A DNA stretch of 64,000 nt. It comes from Eubacteriales bacterium (GTDB lineage Bacteria; Bacillota; Clostridia; Oscillospirales; Oscillospiraceae). The position numbers and the translations under genes are program-made. This document shows positions 24,106 through 31,885 of the stretch, one piece after another; within the stretch, counting starts at the first letter, position 1, and every line of letters begins with the position of its first letter. The stretch is taken from positions 1 to 64,000 of the forward strand of contig JAUNPV010000005.1 in NCBI GenBank assembly GCA_030536515.1, written 5' to 3'. The notes under the pieces are model-generated. The model made no database searches. It was not told the origin of the DNA and was given only the letters and a program-made list of their open reading frames with translations.

Positions 24106-25854
24106 TTACATCTTCTCAGGCGCTTCGAAGCCCAGCAGGTTGATGGAGGTTTCGAGAATATTTTTGGCCAGGGCAATCAGGGCGATGTAGCCGGATTTCA
24201 GGTGCTCGTCCTCCTCGCCCAGGATGCGGGTTTCGTGGTAGAACTTGTTGACGCAGCCGGCCAGCTCGTAGATGTAGGCGCAGACCAGGTTGGGGGCGGA
24301 GGACCGCAGGGCGGATTCCAGGGCGGGGGCAAACTTGGTGACGGACAGCATCAGCTCCTTGGCGGCTGGGTTGGCCGGGGCCTGGATGGGAAGGCTCTCC
24401 CAGGGGCCGTACTTGGCCAGGATGGACTTGATGCGCACGATGGTGTAGAGAATATAGGGGCCGGTGTTGCCCTCGAAGGCGGCGAAGCGCTCCATGTCGA
24501 AGTTGTAGTCCTTGGTGGGCTGGTTGGACAGGTCGCCGTATTTCAGGGCCCCCATGGCGATTTTCCGGGTGGTGTCCTCCACGGCATCGGCTGACACAAT
24601 CTGGTTTTCCACCACCTTGGCCCGGACGAAATCGGTCATGTCGGAAATCAGGGTTTCCAGCCGCAGAACGCCGCCGTCCCGGGTTTTGAAGGGCTTGCCG
24701 TCGCTGCCGTTCATGGTGCCGAAGCCGATGTGCTCCAGCTCCACCTCGGGGGTCACGATACCGGCCTTCCGGGCGGCCCGGAACACCTGCTCAAAGTGGA
24801 GGTTCTGCCGCTTGTCGGTGACGTAGAGCATCTTGTCCGGGTGCCAGTCGCGCATTCGCTGGACCATGGTGGCAAGGTCCGTGGTGGCATAGATGGAGGA
24901 GCCGTCGGACTTGACCAGAATGCAGGGGGGGACCTCCTTTTTATCCCCCTCTTGGGCCACGGGAATGACCCAGGCCCCCTCGGAGGGAACGGCGATGCCC
25001 CGTGCCTTCATGTCGGCCACCATGGCGGGAATGTAGGGGTCGGCGTCGCTTTCGCCCAGCCACTGCTCAAAGTGGACGTTCAGATTGTCGTAGTTCTTTT
25101 TCAGGTCCGCCACGGACACGTTCATAATGTGCTGCCAGATGGCCCGGTAGCCCCGGCGGCCCTGCTGAAGCTCAAAGGTGGCCTGGTGGGCCTTGCGGGA
25201 GAAGTCCGGGTCGGCCTTTTTGGCGGAGGCGGTGGGGTAGATTTCCTCCAGCTGGGAAATGGTGAAGGGGGCCTCGGCAGGGTACTCGCCCTGGAAATCC
25301 GGGTCAAAGTAGGGAAGCTCCGGCTGCCGCTCGTGAAGCTCGGCGATAATCAGGCCCATTTGCAGGCCCCAGTCCCCCAGATGCACGTCGCCGATGGTGT
25401 TGTAGCCGAAGAATTTGTACAGCCGCTTCATGGCCTCGCCGATGATGGCGGGCCGCAGGTGGCCGATGTGCAGGGGCTTGGCCACGTTGGCCCCGCCGTA
25501 GTCGATGACCACGGTTTTGCCCCGGCCCAGCTTCGGCACGCCGAAGCTCCCGGCGGTGCGCATTTCCTCCAGATAGGTTTGCAGGAAATGGTCGGACAGC
25601 TTCAGATTGATAAAGCCGGGCATGACGGCCTCAATCATGGAATAGTCGGCGGCGGCCAGCTTCTCCGCCACGGCCCTGGCGATTTGAATGGGGGCGCACT
25701 TGTACTGCTTGGCGGCGGCCAGAGCGCCGTTGCACTGGTATTCGCACAGGTCCGGCCGGTTGGACACGGTGACCCGGCCAAAGGAAGCGTCGAAGCCAGC
25801 GTCGGCAAAGGCCTGCTGCATTTTGGAAGTGATGATATCGAGGATTTTCTCCAT
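24106..25854 (-). CDS. argS: Arginyl-tRNA synthetase
   Basis: A 582-aa class I synthetase that charges tRNA-Arg. The N-terminal ArgS-specific tRNA-recognition domain (about 1-85) is followed by the HIGH motif in NVAKPLHIGHLRPAIIGE (about 130) and the catalytic core. The C-terminal DALR anticodon-binding domain (about 465-582) ends INLLGFEAPEKM. Full family length. A promoter-like TATACT lies about 40 nt upstream; no T-box leader is present. Its stop is 3 bp before cotH. Confidence 0.95.
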   Translation of the reverse strand: MEKILDIITSKMQQAFADAGFDASFGRVTVSNRPDLCEYQCNGALAAAKQYKCAPIQIARAVAEKLAAADYSMIEAVMPGFINLKLSDHFLQTYLEEMRTAGSFGVPKLGRGKTVVIDYGGANVAKPLHIGHLRPAIIGEAMKRLYKFFGYNTIGDVHLGDWGLQMGLIIAELHERQPELPYFDPDFQGEYPAEAPFTISQLEEIYPTASAKKADPDFSRKAHQATFELQQGRRGYRAIWQHIMNVSVADLKKNYDNLNVHFEQWLGESDADPYIPAMVADMKARGIAVPSEGAWVIPVAQEGDKKEVPPCILVKSDGSSIYATTDLATMVQRMRDWHPDKMLYVTDKRQNLHFEQVFRAARKAGIVTPEVELEHIGFGTMNGSDGKPFKTRDGGVLRLETLISDMTDFVRAKVVENQIVSADAVEDTTRKIAMGALKYGDLSNQPTKDYNFDMERFAAFEGNTGPYILYTIVRIKSILAKYGPWESLPIQAPANPAAKELMLSVTKFAPALESALRSSAPNLVCAYIYELAGCVNKFYHETRILGEEDEHLKSGYIALIALAKNILETSINLLGFEAPEKM

Positions 25855-25936
25855 GGTATAGCTCCTTATTTTTCGTCATATATTCTACAGTATACCAAAA
25901 TTTTTCCCGATTGTACAGAGGAAAACGAAAAAAAGA

Positions 25937-25976
25937 GCTGTCATTCTGAGCGCCAGCGAAGAATGACAGCATTTTT
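25937..25976. terminator. Bidirectional hairpin of the TGTCATTCT type
   Basis: Arms GCTGTCATTCT (25937-25947) and AGAATGACAGC (25960-25970) with a GAGCG...AGCGA inner part, followed by six T. It terminates plus-strand reading and, being symmetric, may serve the XRE gene on the minus strand. Confidence 0.7.
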
Positions 25977-26203
25977 TACTCCCGGAAGTCGAACAGCTGC
26001 TTGGGCGTTACTTCCAGGGCATCGCAGATGTCGAAAATCACATCCAGGGAAACCGCACAGTCGGCTACCTCAATGCGCCCCATGTGGGTGCGGCTGATGT
26101 TGACTTTTTCTGCCAGTTTCATCTGTGAAAGCCCACGTTCCTTTCGGTAGTAGGCAATATTCAAACCGAGGTAGCGATACCGATCATAATGTCTAAATTG
26201 CAT
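25976..26203 (-). CDS. XRE-family transcriptional regulator
   Basis: A 75-aa single-domain helix-turn-helix protein. NIAYYRKERGLSQMKLAEKV and ISRTHMGRIEVADCAVSLDV form the HTH, and ICDALEVTPKQLFDF closes the domain. The start at 26203 is preferred because AGGTGA precedes it and the upstream extension has no site. It is divergent from the 84-aa gene at 26355, with a palindrome between them, so it probably controls that gene and itself. Confidence 0.85.
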   Translation of the reverse strand: MQFRHYDRYRYLGLNIAYYRKERGLSQMKLAEKVNISRTHMGRIEVADCAVSLDVIFDICDALEVTPKQLFDFRE

Positions 26204-26291
26204 AAAATCACCTGTATGCAGTGTACACCACATCAATGTTATTTTACACAACGTATAATATTACAATTGCAACTTGAAAAGTGGATAATAC

Positions 26292-26309
26292 TATGCTACA
26301 GTTAGCATA
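26292..26309. promoter_or_regulatory. Palindromic operator candidate
   Basis: Perfect TATGCTA-CAGT-TAGCATA in the 151-bp spacer between the XRE gene and the 84-aa gene. A TTGCAA (26267-26272) lies just upstream, so the palindrome overlaps the likely -10 region of the plus-strand promoter. Confidence 0.5.
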
Positions 26310-26354
26310 TCTCCTTCGGCAGGGGATACACCATAATAAAAAGGAGGCCTGGTT

Positions 26355-26609
26355 ATGATTCCGGTGGATTTTGAAGATGTTGCAAAAAGACTGAGAGGAA
26401 ACGATGAAATATACCAGAAGCTCTATGGGGAGTATCTGGAAAAATTGGAGAATTTCGACCGCATTATGGATACGCTGTCCTTCGAGGACCGGTGTGATTT
26501 AGATGATTTTATCACCGTATGCAATCTGATGGACGAGCGGGACCTGAAACTGCTGGTCACCTACTATGCGATTCACGGAGCAACGGAATTCAAAAAGACC
26601 ATATGGTAA
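26355..26609 (+). CDS. Small acidic helical protein, function unknown
   Basis: An 84-aa, mostly alpha-helical soluble protein rich in Asp, Glu and Leu (FEDRCDLDDFITVCNLMDERDLK). RBS AAGGAGG precedes the ATG by 8 nt. No family recognised. It is divergent from an XRE regulator. Size and pairing would suit a small regulator-linked protein or half of a toxin-antitoxin pair, but nothing in the sequence shows toxicity. Confidence 0.6.
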   Translation: MIPVDFEDVAKRLRGNDEIYQKLYGEYLEKLENFDRIMDTLSFEDRCDLDDFITVCNLMDERDLKLLVTYYAIHGATEFKKTIW

Positions 26610-26612
26610 GGG

Positions 26613-26982
26613 AAAACCGGGAGGGCACTGCCCTCCCGGTTTCAGTGTGTCAAAAAAGCCTCGCAGAGTTTGCGCCGTGAGGCGCAAATAAAGTTCAAAT
26701 CATTTTCGGCCGGGGCGCACCCCAGGGTGGCCTCTCTTGCCCCTTCGGGGCAATTCACCTTCTGTACCTGGACGAAAATACATCTCAGACTGCAAGTGCG
26801 GTGCGTCGCGCAGCGAATCCAAATCAAATATGATTGCCGGTGGCAATCATACAATAATTTTTGGAATTTGTACGCCAACGGCGTACAAATTATGCACGCA
26901 GCAGACTGCAAAAGTTTGTCAAAAAGCCCCGTAGGGGATTTTTGACAGTCTAAAACCGGGAGGGCGCTGCCCTCCCGGTTTC
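26613..26982 (+). repeat. Structured element between duplicated terminator hairpins (copy 2)
   Basis: Two 31-nt hairpins (26613-26643 and 26952-26982; arms ACCGGGAGGGC/GCCCTCCCGGT) identical except one base flank a 308-bp core. The core matches the minus strand of copy 1 at 22064-22267 in four blocks, including 36 of 36 bases at 26763-26798. It also has two extra hairpin-bearing segments, near 26718-26762 and 26799-26861. Core ends pair as GTCAAAAA/TTTTTGAC. It lies between convergent genes. Confidence 0.8.
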
Positions 26983-26989
26983 GATTTAT

Positions 26990-28723
26990 CTAAATATACT
27001 GCTGTGTATTCACATCAATAACGCCCCGGGTGGTCAGGCGCAGGGTGGGGATGACGGGCAGGCTCATGAAGGACAGGGTCATAAACGGGTCGATGCCCCC
27101 GTGGACGCCCAGGGCGGCTGCGGCGGCCTTGGCCCGTTCCAGCAGGTCGTTGACCTCCGGCAGAGGCCGGTCGCTCATCAGACCGGCGATTTCCAGGGGC
27201 AGCTGCGCCAGGACCTGGCCTTCTTTCACCACCACGATGCCGCCGTGGTTCCGGGCGATTTGGGCGGCGGCCAGGGCCATGTCCTCGTCCGTGGCTCCCA
27301 CGCAGATGATGTTGTGGCTGTCGTGGGCCACGGAGGTGGCCACGGCTCCGGCCTTCAGGCCGTAGCCCTTCAGATAGCCCAGGCCGATGTGGCCGGTGTT
27401 CTTGTGCCGCTCCAGAACGGCGATTTTCAGAATGTCCCGTTCCAGGTCCACCCGGTCTGCATAGCCTGCGTCAAAGGTGACAATCTGGCCGGGAATCATG
27501 CCGATCACCCCCCGGGGGCGGGTGAGGGCAAAGTCGGCGGCGGTGGGCAGGGGCAGGTGGAAGGTGTCGTGGGCCTTGGTGTTGAGGTAGTCGGGAATCT
27601 GGGGCAGGGGGAAGTCGGCGACCACGCCGTTTTCATAGACCAGCCGCCCCTTTTTGTAAACGGTGACCACGTTGAAGTCTTTTAGGTTGTCCACAATGGC
27701 AAAGTCCGCCAGATACCCCGGCGCAATGGCCCCCCGGTTATTCAGCAGGAAGTACCGGGCGGCGTGGAGGCAGGCCACCTGGACCGTGCGGATGGGGTCG
27801 GCCCCCATGCGGACCGCCTCCCGGCAGATATAGTCGATGTGGCCCTTTTCCAGCAGGTCGCTGGGGTGCTTGTCGTCGGTGCAGAACATACAGCGGTCGT
27901 AGTATTTTTCCGACAGAATCAGTGGCATCAGGGCCTCCAGATTCCGGGCGGCGGTGCCCTCCCGAATCATAATGAACTGGCCCAGGCGGAGCTTGGCCAG
28001 AGCGTCGTCCAGGTCGGCGCACTCGTGGTCGGAGTAGACCCCGGCGGCCACGTAGGCGTTCAGCTCCTTGTCCCGCAGGCCCGGGGCATGGCCGTCGATT
28101 TTCTTGTGGTGGGCCTGGGAGACAATGATTTTGGCAACGGTGGCATCGTCGGCGGAGATAATGCCGGGGAAGTTCATCATCTCCGCCAGCCCCTGGACTC
28201 TGGGGTGCTCAAAGAAGCTGTCAATGTCCCGGTGGTCCAGGTTGGCCCCGCTTTCGTCCATGGGCGTGGCGGGGACGCAGGAGGGAATCATAAACTGCAC
28301 GTCCACAGGCAGCCCCTCGGTGGCGGCCATCATGTAGTCAATGCCGTCGGTGCCCATGACGTTGGTGATTTCGTGGGGGTCGGTGATGACGGTGGTGGTG
28401 CCGTGGGGGATGACCGCCCGGGCAAACTCCGCCGGGGACACCAGGCTGGATTCCAGATGGATGTGGGCATCCACAAAGCCGGGGCAGACGATTTTCCCGG
28501 ACACGTCCACCTCGCTCAGCCCCTCGTAGCTTCCAATGCCCACAATAAGCCCCGAGGCCACGGCGATGTCCCCCTGCTCCAGCTCCCCGGAGAACACGTT
28601 GACAAAGACGGCGTTTTTCAGCACCAGGTCCGCCTTCTCCCGGCCGGCGGCCACATCGATGATATGGAGCTTTTTAATGAGCTTGCGGCCGATTTTCCCG
28701 GACCAGCTTTCGGTATATGCCAT
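26990..28723 (-). CDS. ade: Adenine deaminase
   Basis: A 577-aa amidohydrolase that converts adenine to hypoxanthine and ammonia in purine salvage. Metal-binding GFVDAHIHLESS (about residue 90), then DPHEITNVMG, SGHAPGL-type DGHAPGLRDKELNAY and CTDDKHPSDLL follow in the order typical of Ade. The C-terminal domain includes ATSVAHDSHNIICVG. ATG at 28723 is used because AGGGGTG lies 7-8 nt upstream; longer frames upstream cross the promoter. No purine riboswitch is visible in the short leader. Confidence 0.93.
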   Translation of the reverse strand: MAYTESWSGKIGRKLIKKLHIIDVAAGREKADLVLKNAVFVNVFSGELEQGDIAVASGLIVGIGSYEGLSEVDVSGKIVCPGFVDAHIHLESSLVSPAEFARAVIPHGTTTVITDPHEITNVMGTDGIDYMMAATEGLPVDVQFMIPSCVPATPMDESGANLDHRDIDSFFEHPRVQGLAEMMNFPGIISADDATVAKIIVSQAHHKKIDGHAPGLRDKELNAYVAAGVYSDHECADLDDALAKLRLGQFIMIREGTAARNLEALMPLILSEKYYDRCMFCTDDKHPSDLLEKGHIDYICREAVRMGADPIRTVQVACLHAARYFLLNNRGAIAPGYLADFAIVDNLKDFNVVTVYKKGRLVYENGVVADFPLPQIPDYLNTKAHDTFHLPLPTAADFALTRPRGVIGMIPGQIVTFDAGYADRVDLERDILKIAVLERHKNTGHIGLGYLKGYGLKAGAVATSVAHDSHNIICVGATDEDMALAAAQIARNHGGIVVVKEGQVLAQLPLEIAGLMSDRPLPEVNDLLERAKAAAAALGVHGGIDPFMTLSFMSLPVIPTLRLTTRGVIDVNTQQYI

Positions 28724-28756
28724 ACGGATGCACCCCTTTTTCATAATTTGTATATC

Positions 28757-28777
28757 CCGTAGGGCGGCCTGCCCTAC
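28757..28777. repeat. GTAGGGC/GCCCTAC hairpin in the ade leader
   Basis: GTAGGGCGGCCTGCCCTAC, a short near-palindrome of the GGCGGCC...GCCCTAC type also seen at 1310-1340 and 31825-31845. It lies between the ade promoter and its start codon, so it would be transcribed in the leader. Confidence 0.6.
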
Positions 28778-28793
28778 AATACAACTTACAGAC

Positions 28794-28822
28794 ATTATAC
28801 AGCAAAATTCCGCAAATGTAAA
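28794..28822 (-). promoter_or_regulatory. Promoter of ade
   Basis: On the minus strand TTTACA (28817-28822) and TATAAT (28794-28799), 17-nt spacer. Confidence 0.75.
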
Positions 28823-28838
28823 AACTTTTTTTCGCATC

Positions 28839-28866
28839 TTGCAAAAGAAGGGAAAGCTGATATAAT
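28839..28866 (+). promoter_or_regulatory. Promoter of the ktrB operon
   Basis: TTGCAA (28839-28844) and TATAAT (28861-28866), 16-nt spacer, 39 nt before the start codon and divergent from the ade promoter. Confidence 0.75.
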
Positions 28867-28905
28867 ATAGGGTAGCAAATTTTATCCATTGGAAGGGGAA
28901 CAGGA

Positions 28906-30285
28906 ATGAAAGCACGGGAACGGCTTTATCTATATTGGCTGCGGCACCGGCCCAGGAGCCTCAGCCCCACCAAAATCATTGCGGTCACCTTTGCGGTGCT
29001 GATTCTGCTGGGGGCGGGGCTGCTGACCCTGCCCGCCGCCTCCCGGGACGGTCTGTCGGCGGGATTCCGCCCGGCGCTGTTCACCGCCACCTCCGCCACC
29101 TGCGTCACAGGCCTAGTGCTCTACGACACCTGGAGCCAGTGGAGCGGCTTTGGCCAGACGGTGATTCTCTGCCTGATTCAAATCGGCGGCCTGGGCTTCA
29201 TGTCGGCGGCCACCCTGCTGGTGTTCCTGCTGCGAAAAAAGATTGGCCTCAAGCAGCGGCTGGTGATGGCCCAGGCCCTCAGCGTGGGCGACGTGGGCGG
29301 CGTGGTGCGGCTGCAAAAGACCGTGCTGGTGGGCTCCTTTGCCATCGAGGGAATCGGGGCGCTGATTCTGACGCTGCGGTTTTGGCCGGAGTTCGGGCTT
29401 GCGACGGCTCTGAAATGGGGCGTTTTTCACTCGATTTCCGCCTTCTGCAATGCGGGCTTTGATATTTTCGGGGTTTTAAGCCCCGGCGCCAGCCTGATAG
29501 AGTGGAGCTCGGATCCGGTGGTGCTGCTGACTTTGGGGGCGCTTATCGTGCTGGGCGGCCTGGGCTTTCTGGTGTGGGAGGACATTGCCGTCCACCGGCG
29601 GTTTAAAAGGCTGGGGGTCTACACCCGGCTGGTGCTGGTGACCACCGGGGTGCTGATTCTGGCGGGCTGGGTGCTGACCTGTGTGCTGGAATGGAACAAT
29701 CCGGCCACCCTGGGCCCCATGAGCCTGGGGGACAAGCTCTTAAACGGTCTGTTCCAGTCCGTGACCCTGCGGACTGCCGGCTTTGCCGCCGTGGACCAGG
29801 GCAGCCTCACCGACGGGGCCAAGGCGGTTTCTCTGGTGCTGATGCTCATTGGCGGCTCCTCCGGCTCCACCGCCGGAGGCCTGAAAACCGTGACCTTTAT
29901 GGTGCTGCTGCTGTTCATCGCCTCCCGGGCCCGGGGCAAAAGCCGGGTGTGCGCCTTCAAGCGCACCATCCCCCAGGGCCAGGTGCTGGACGCTATGACC
30001 ATTGCCTTTCTGATGATTGCCCTGGCAGTGTTCGGCGGCATTTTCATCAGCGCCACCTGCCCGGTGGGCTTTACCGACGCTCTGTTTGAAAGCGTGTCGG
30101 CCCTGGCCACCGTGGGACTGACGGCGGGGGCCACCGGGAGCCTGACGGTTCCGGCGCAGATTCTGATCATCTGCTATATGTATTTCGGCCGTGTGGGCCT
30201 GCTGACCATCAGCCTGGGCTTCCTCATGGGGGACCGGGCCGAGGAGCGCTTTACCTACGCCGAGACCAAGCTGCTCATCGGATAA
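28906..30285 (+). CDS. ktrB: TrkH/KtrB-type potassium uptake channel subunit
   Basis: A 459-aa membrane protein of the TrkH/KtrB superfamily with four pore repeats. P-loop segments such as ATSATCVTGLVLYDT (about 62) and a glycine-containing TLRTAGFAAVD (about 288) are visible. It is the K+-translocating pore, with a length nearer KtrB than TrkH. RBS GGAAGGGG precedes the ATG. The regulatory ring subunit gene follows after 16 bp. Confidence 0.92.
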   Translation: MKARERLYLYWLRHRPRSLSPTKIIAVTFAVLILLGAGLLTLPAASRDGLSAGFRPALFTATSATCVTGLVLYDTWSQWSGFGQTVILCLIQIGGLGFMSAATLLVFLLRKKIGLKQRLVMAQALSVGDVGGVVRLQKTVLVGSFAIEGIGALILTLRFWPEFGLATALKWGVFHSISAFCNAGFDIFGVLSPGASLIEWSSDPVVLLTLGALIVLGGLGFLVWEDIAVHRRFKRLGVYTRLVLVTTGVLILAGWVLTCVLEWNNPATLGPMSLGDKLLNGLFQSVTLRTAGFAAVDQGSLTDGAKAVSLVLMLIGGSSGSTAGGLKTVTFMVLLLFIASRARGKSRVCAFKRTIPQGQVLDAMTIAFLMIALAVFGGIFISATCPVGFTDALFESVSALATVGLTAGATGSLTVPAQILIICYMYFGRVGLLTISLGFLMGDRAEERFTYAETKLLIG

Positions 30286-30301
30286 CAGAAGGAGAGTATT
30301 T

Positions 30302-30949
30302 ATGAAATCTTACATTGTCATCGGCCTGGGCCGGTTCGGCCAGGCCATTGCCCGGCAGCTGTGCAAGCTGGGGGCCGAGGTGCTGGTGATGGACTGCAAC
30401 GCCACCCTCATCCAGCAGATTTCCGGGGACGTGACCCACGCCGTGGTGGGCGACGCCCAGGACAAGGAGGTCCTCCGGGCCCTGGGGGTGCGAAATTTCG
30501 ACTGCGCCATTGTGGCCATCGGCGACGATTTTGCCGCCTCTGTGCTCATTGCCATGAACTTAAAGGAGCTGAACGTGCCCTACGTGGTGTGCAAGGCCTA
30601 CAACGAGACCCACCGGCGGGTGCTGGAAAAGCTGGGGGTGGACAAGGTGGTCATCCCCGAGCAGGAGCACGCCCAGCGGCTGGGCCGGAGCCTGTTTTCC
30701 CACAATGTGCTGGAGTACATCGAGCTTTCCGAGGAGTACGGCATTCTGGAAATTCCCGCCCCCAAGAGCTGGATTGGCAAGTCTTTGAAGGACTTGAACG
30801 TCCGGGCCAAGCTGGGTGTGAACATCATCGCCGTGGAAAACGGCGGCAAAACCAACGTGTCCCCGGCGGCGGACTATGAAATCAAGACCGGCGACGTGAT
30901 GGCAGTGCTGGGCAGCGCCTATGCCCTGGAGGCGGTGCAGAAGCTGTGA
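30302..30949 (+). CDS. ktrA: TrkA/KtrA-type potassium uptake regulatory subunit
   Basis: A 215-aa cytoplasmic protein with an N-terminal RCK/TrkA_N Rossmann domain (GLGRFGQAIARQL, then VLVMDCN with the ribose-binding acid) and a C-terminal TrkA_C domain (about 135-215). It forms a ring under the KtrB pore and gates it in response to ATP/ADP or NAD(H). It sits 16 bp after ktrB. Its stop overlaps the GTG start of the next gene (GTGA). Confidence 0.93.
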   Translation: MKSYIVIGLGRFGQAIARQLCKLGAEVLVMDCNATLIQQISGDVTHAVVGDAQDKEVLRALGVRNFDCAIVAIGDDFAASVLIAMNLKELNVPYVVCKAYNETHRRVLEKLGVDKVVIPEQEHAQRLGRSLFSHNVLEYIELSEEYGILEIPAPKSWIGKSLKDLNVRAKLGVNIIAVENGGKTNVSPAADYEIKTGDVMAVLGSAYALEAVQKL

Positions 30950-31695
30950 CGGAGCAGAGAATCACATCCCGGAAAAATCCGGCCTTGCAGCAGGTGAAGA
31001 AGCTGCTGTCCTCCAAAAAGGCAAGAGAAGAGGCGGGCCTGTTTGCCGCCGACGGCACCAAGCTCCTTACGGAGGCCGTCCGGTACTGCCCCGGCCTGGA
31101 CACGGTGATTTTGTCCGACGGGGTGCAGGCCCAGGTGCCGGACCACGTGAAGCTCCTCCGGGTCCCCGGAGAGGTGATGGAATCCATCTCCCCCATGGCC
31201 AGCCCCCAGGGGGCGCTGTTTCTGTGCAGGCTTCCGGAAAAGCAGGCCTTTCTCCCTCAGCGGGGAATGCTGCTGCTGGACGGCATCCAGGACCCGGGCA
31301 ATCTAGGCACCATCCTCCGGACCGCCGATGCCCTGGACATTCCCGCTGCTCTGCTGGAGGGCTGCGCCGACCCCTACAGCCATAAGGTGGTGCGCGCCAG
31401 CATGGGGGCGGTGTTCCGCCGGCCGGTGGTCCAGACCACCTGGCAGGAGGTCCGGGAAAAATGCGCCGAGGCGGGCATCCCCGTGGGGGTCACCGCTCTG
31501 AGCAGCCGGGCAAGGGACCTGCGGCAGGCGGAGCTGAAAGACATGGCCGTGGTCATCGGCAGCGAAGGCCAGGGCGTTCGCCGGGAGATTCTGGAAACCG
31601 CCGACGCTGAGCTTATCATCCCCATGAACCCCCACTGCGAATCCCTCAACGCCGCCGTGGCGGCCACCATTGTGATGTGGCAGATGAAGGTGTAA
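30946..31695 (+). CDS. TrmH/SpoU-family RNA 2'-O-methyltransferase
   Basis: A 249-aa SPOUT methyltransferase. An N-terminal substrate-binding domain (about 1-95) precedes the knotted catalytic domain, with LLLDGIQDPGNLGTILRTAD (motif 1), VVIGSEGQGV (motif 2) and IPMNPHCESLNAAVAATIVMW (motif 3). It is RlmB/TsnR-like and methylates a ribose in rRNA or tRNA; the exact nucleotide is not evident. Start is GTG, overlapping the ktrA stop by 4 bp. Confidence 0.9.
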   Translation: MTEQRITSRKNPALQQVKKLLSSKKAREEAGLFAADGTKLLTEAVRYCPGLDTVILSDGVQAQVPDHVKLLRVPGEVMESISPMASPQGALFLCRLPEKQAFLPQRGMLLLDGIQDPGNLGTILRTADALDIPAALLEGCADPYSHKVVRASMGAVFRRPVVQTTWQEVREKCAEAGIPVGVTALSSRARDLRQAELKDMAVVIGSEGQGVRREILETADAELIIPMNPHCESLNAAVAATIVMWQMKV

Positions 31696-31708
31696 ACGCC
31701 CACCTGTT

Positions 31709-31811
31709 TGTCATTGCGAAGCCAGTGTCGCAACACTGGCTGTGGCAATCCGTATTCTGCGGAAAGGCGGACGGACTGCCGCACCGGCTTGCGAGCCGGT
31801 TCGCAATGACA
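31709..31811. repeat. TGTCATTGCGA palindromic element
   Basis: Outer ends TGTCATTGCGA (31709) and TCGCAATGACA (31801-31811). It contains a CCAGTGTCGCAACACTGG hairpin and GGCAATCCG. It is followed by a GGCGGCCTG...CAGGCCGCCCTAC hairpin to about 31848. Confidence 0.8.
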
Positions 31812-31885
31812 TAATCGGGACGGCGGCCTGGGGGCAGGCCGCCCTACGGGTATTCTAAATTTTGAAAGAAAGTCAGGTGAAGAAA

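Noticed and set aside
25855-25920. T-box leader ahead of argS
   Set aside because: The promoter-like TATACT is about 40 nt from the start; there is no room for specifier and antiterminator stems.
26355-26609. Toxin-antitoxin system with the neighbouring XRE gene
   Set aside because: The genes are divergent rather than in one operon, and the 84-aa protein matches no toxin type by eye. Kept only as an unknown regulated gene.
22037-26982. Composite transposon
   Set aside because: The flanking elements encode no transposase, and the enclosed genes include argS, a core gene, so a mobile unit is unlikely.
28724-28800. Purine riboswitch ahead of adenine deaminase
   Set aside because: The leader is about 65 nt, contains only a repeat-type hairpin and lacks the conserved three-way-junction bases.
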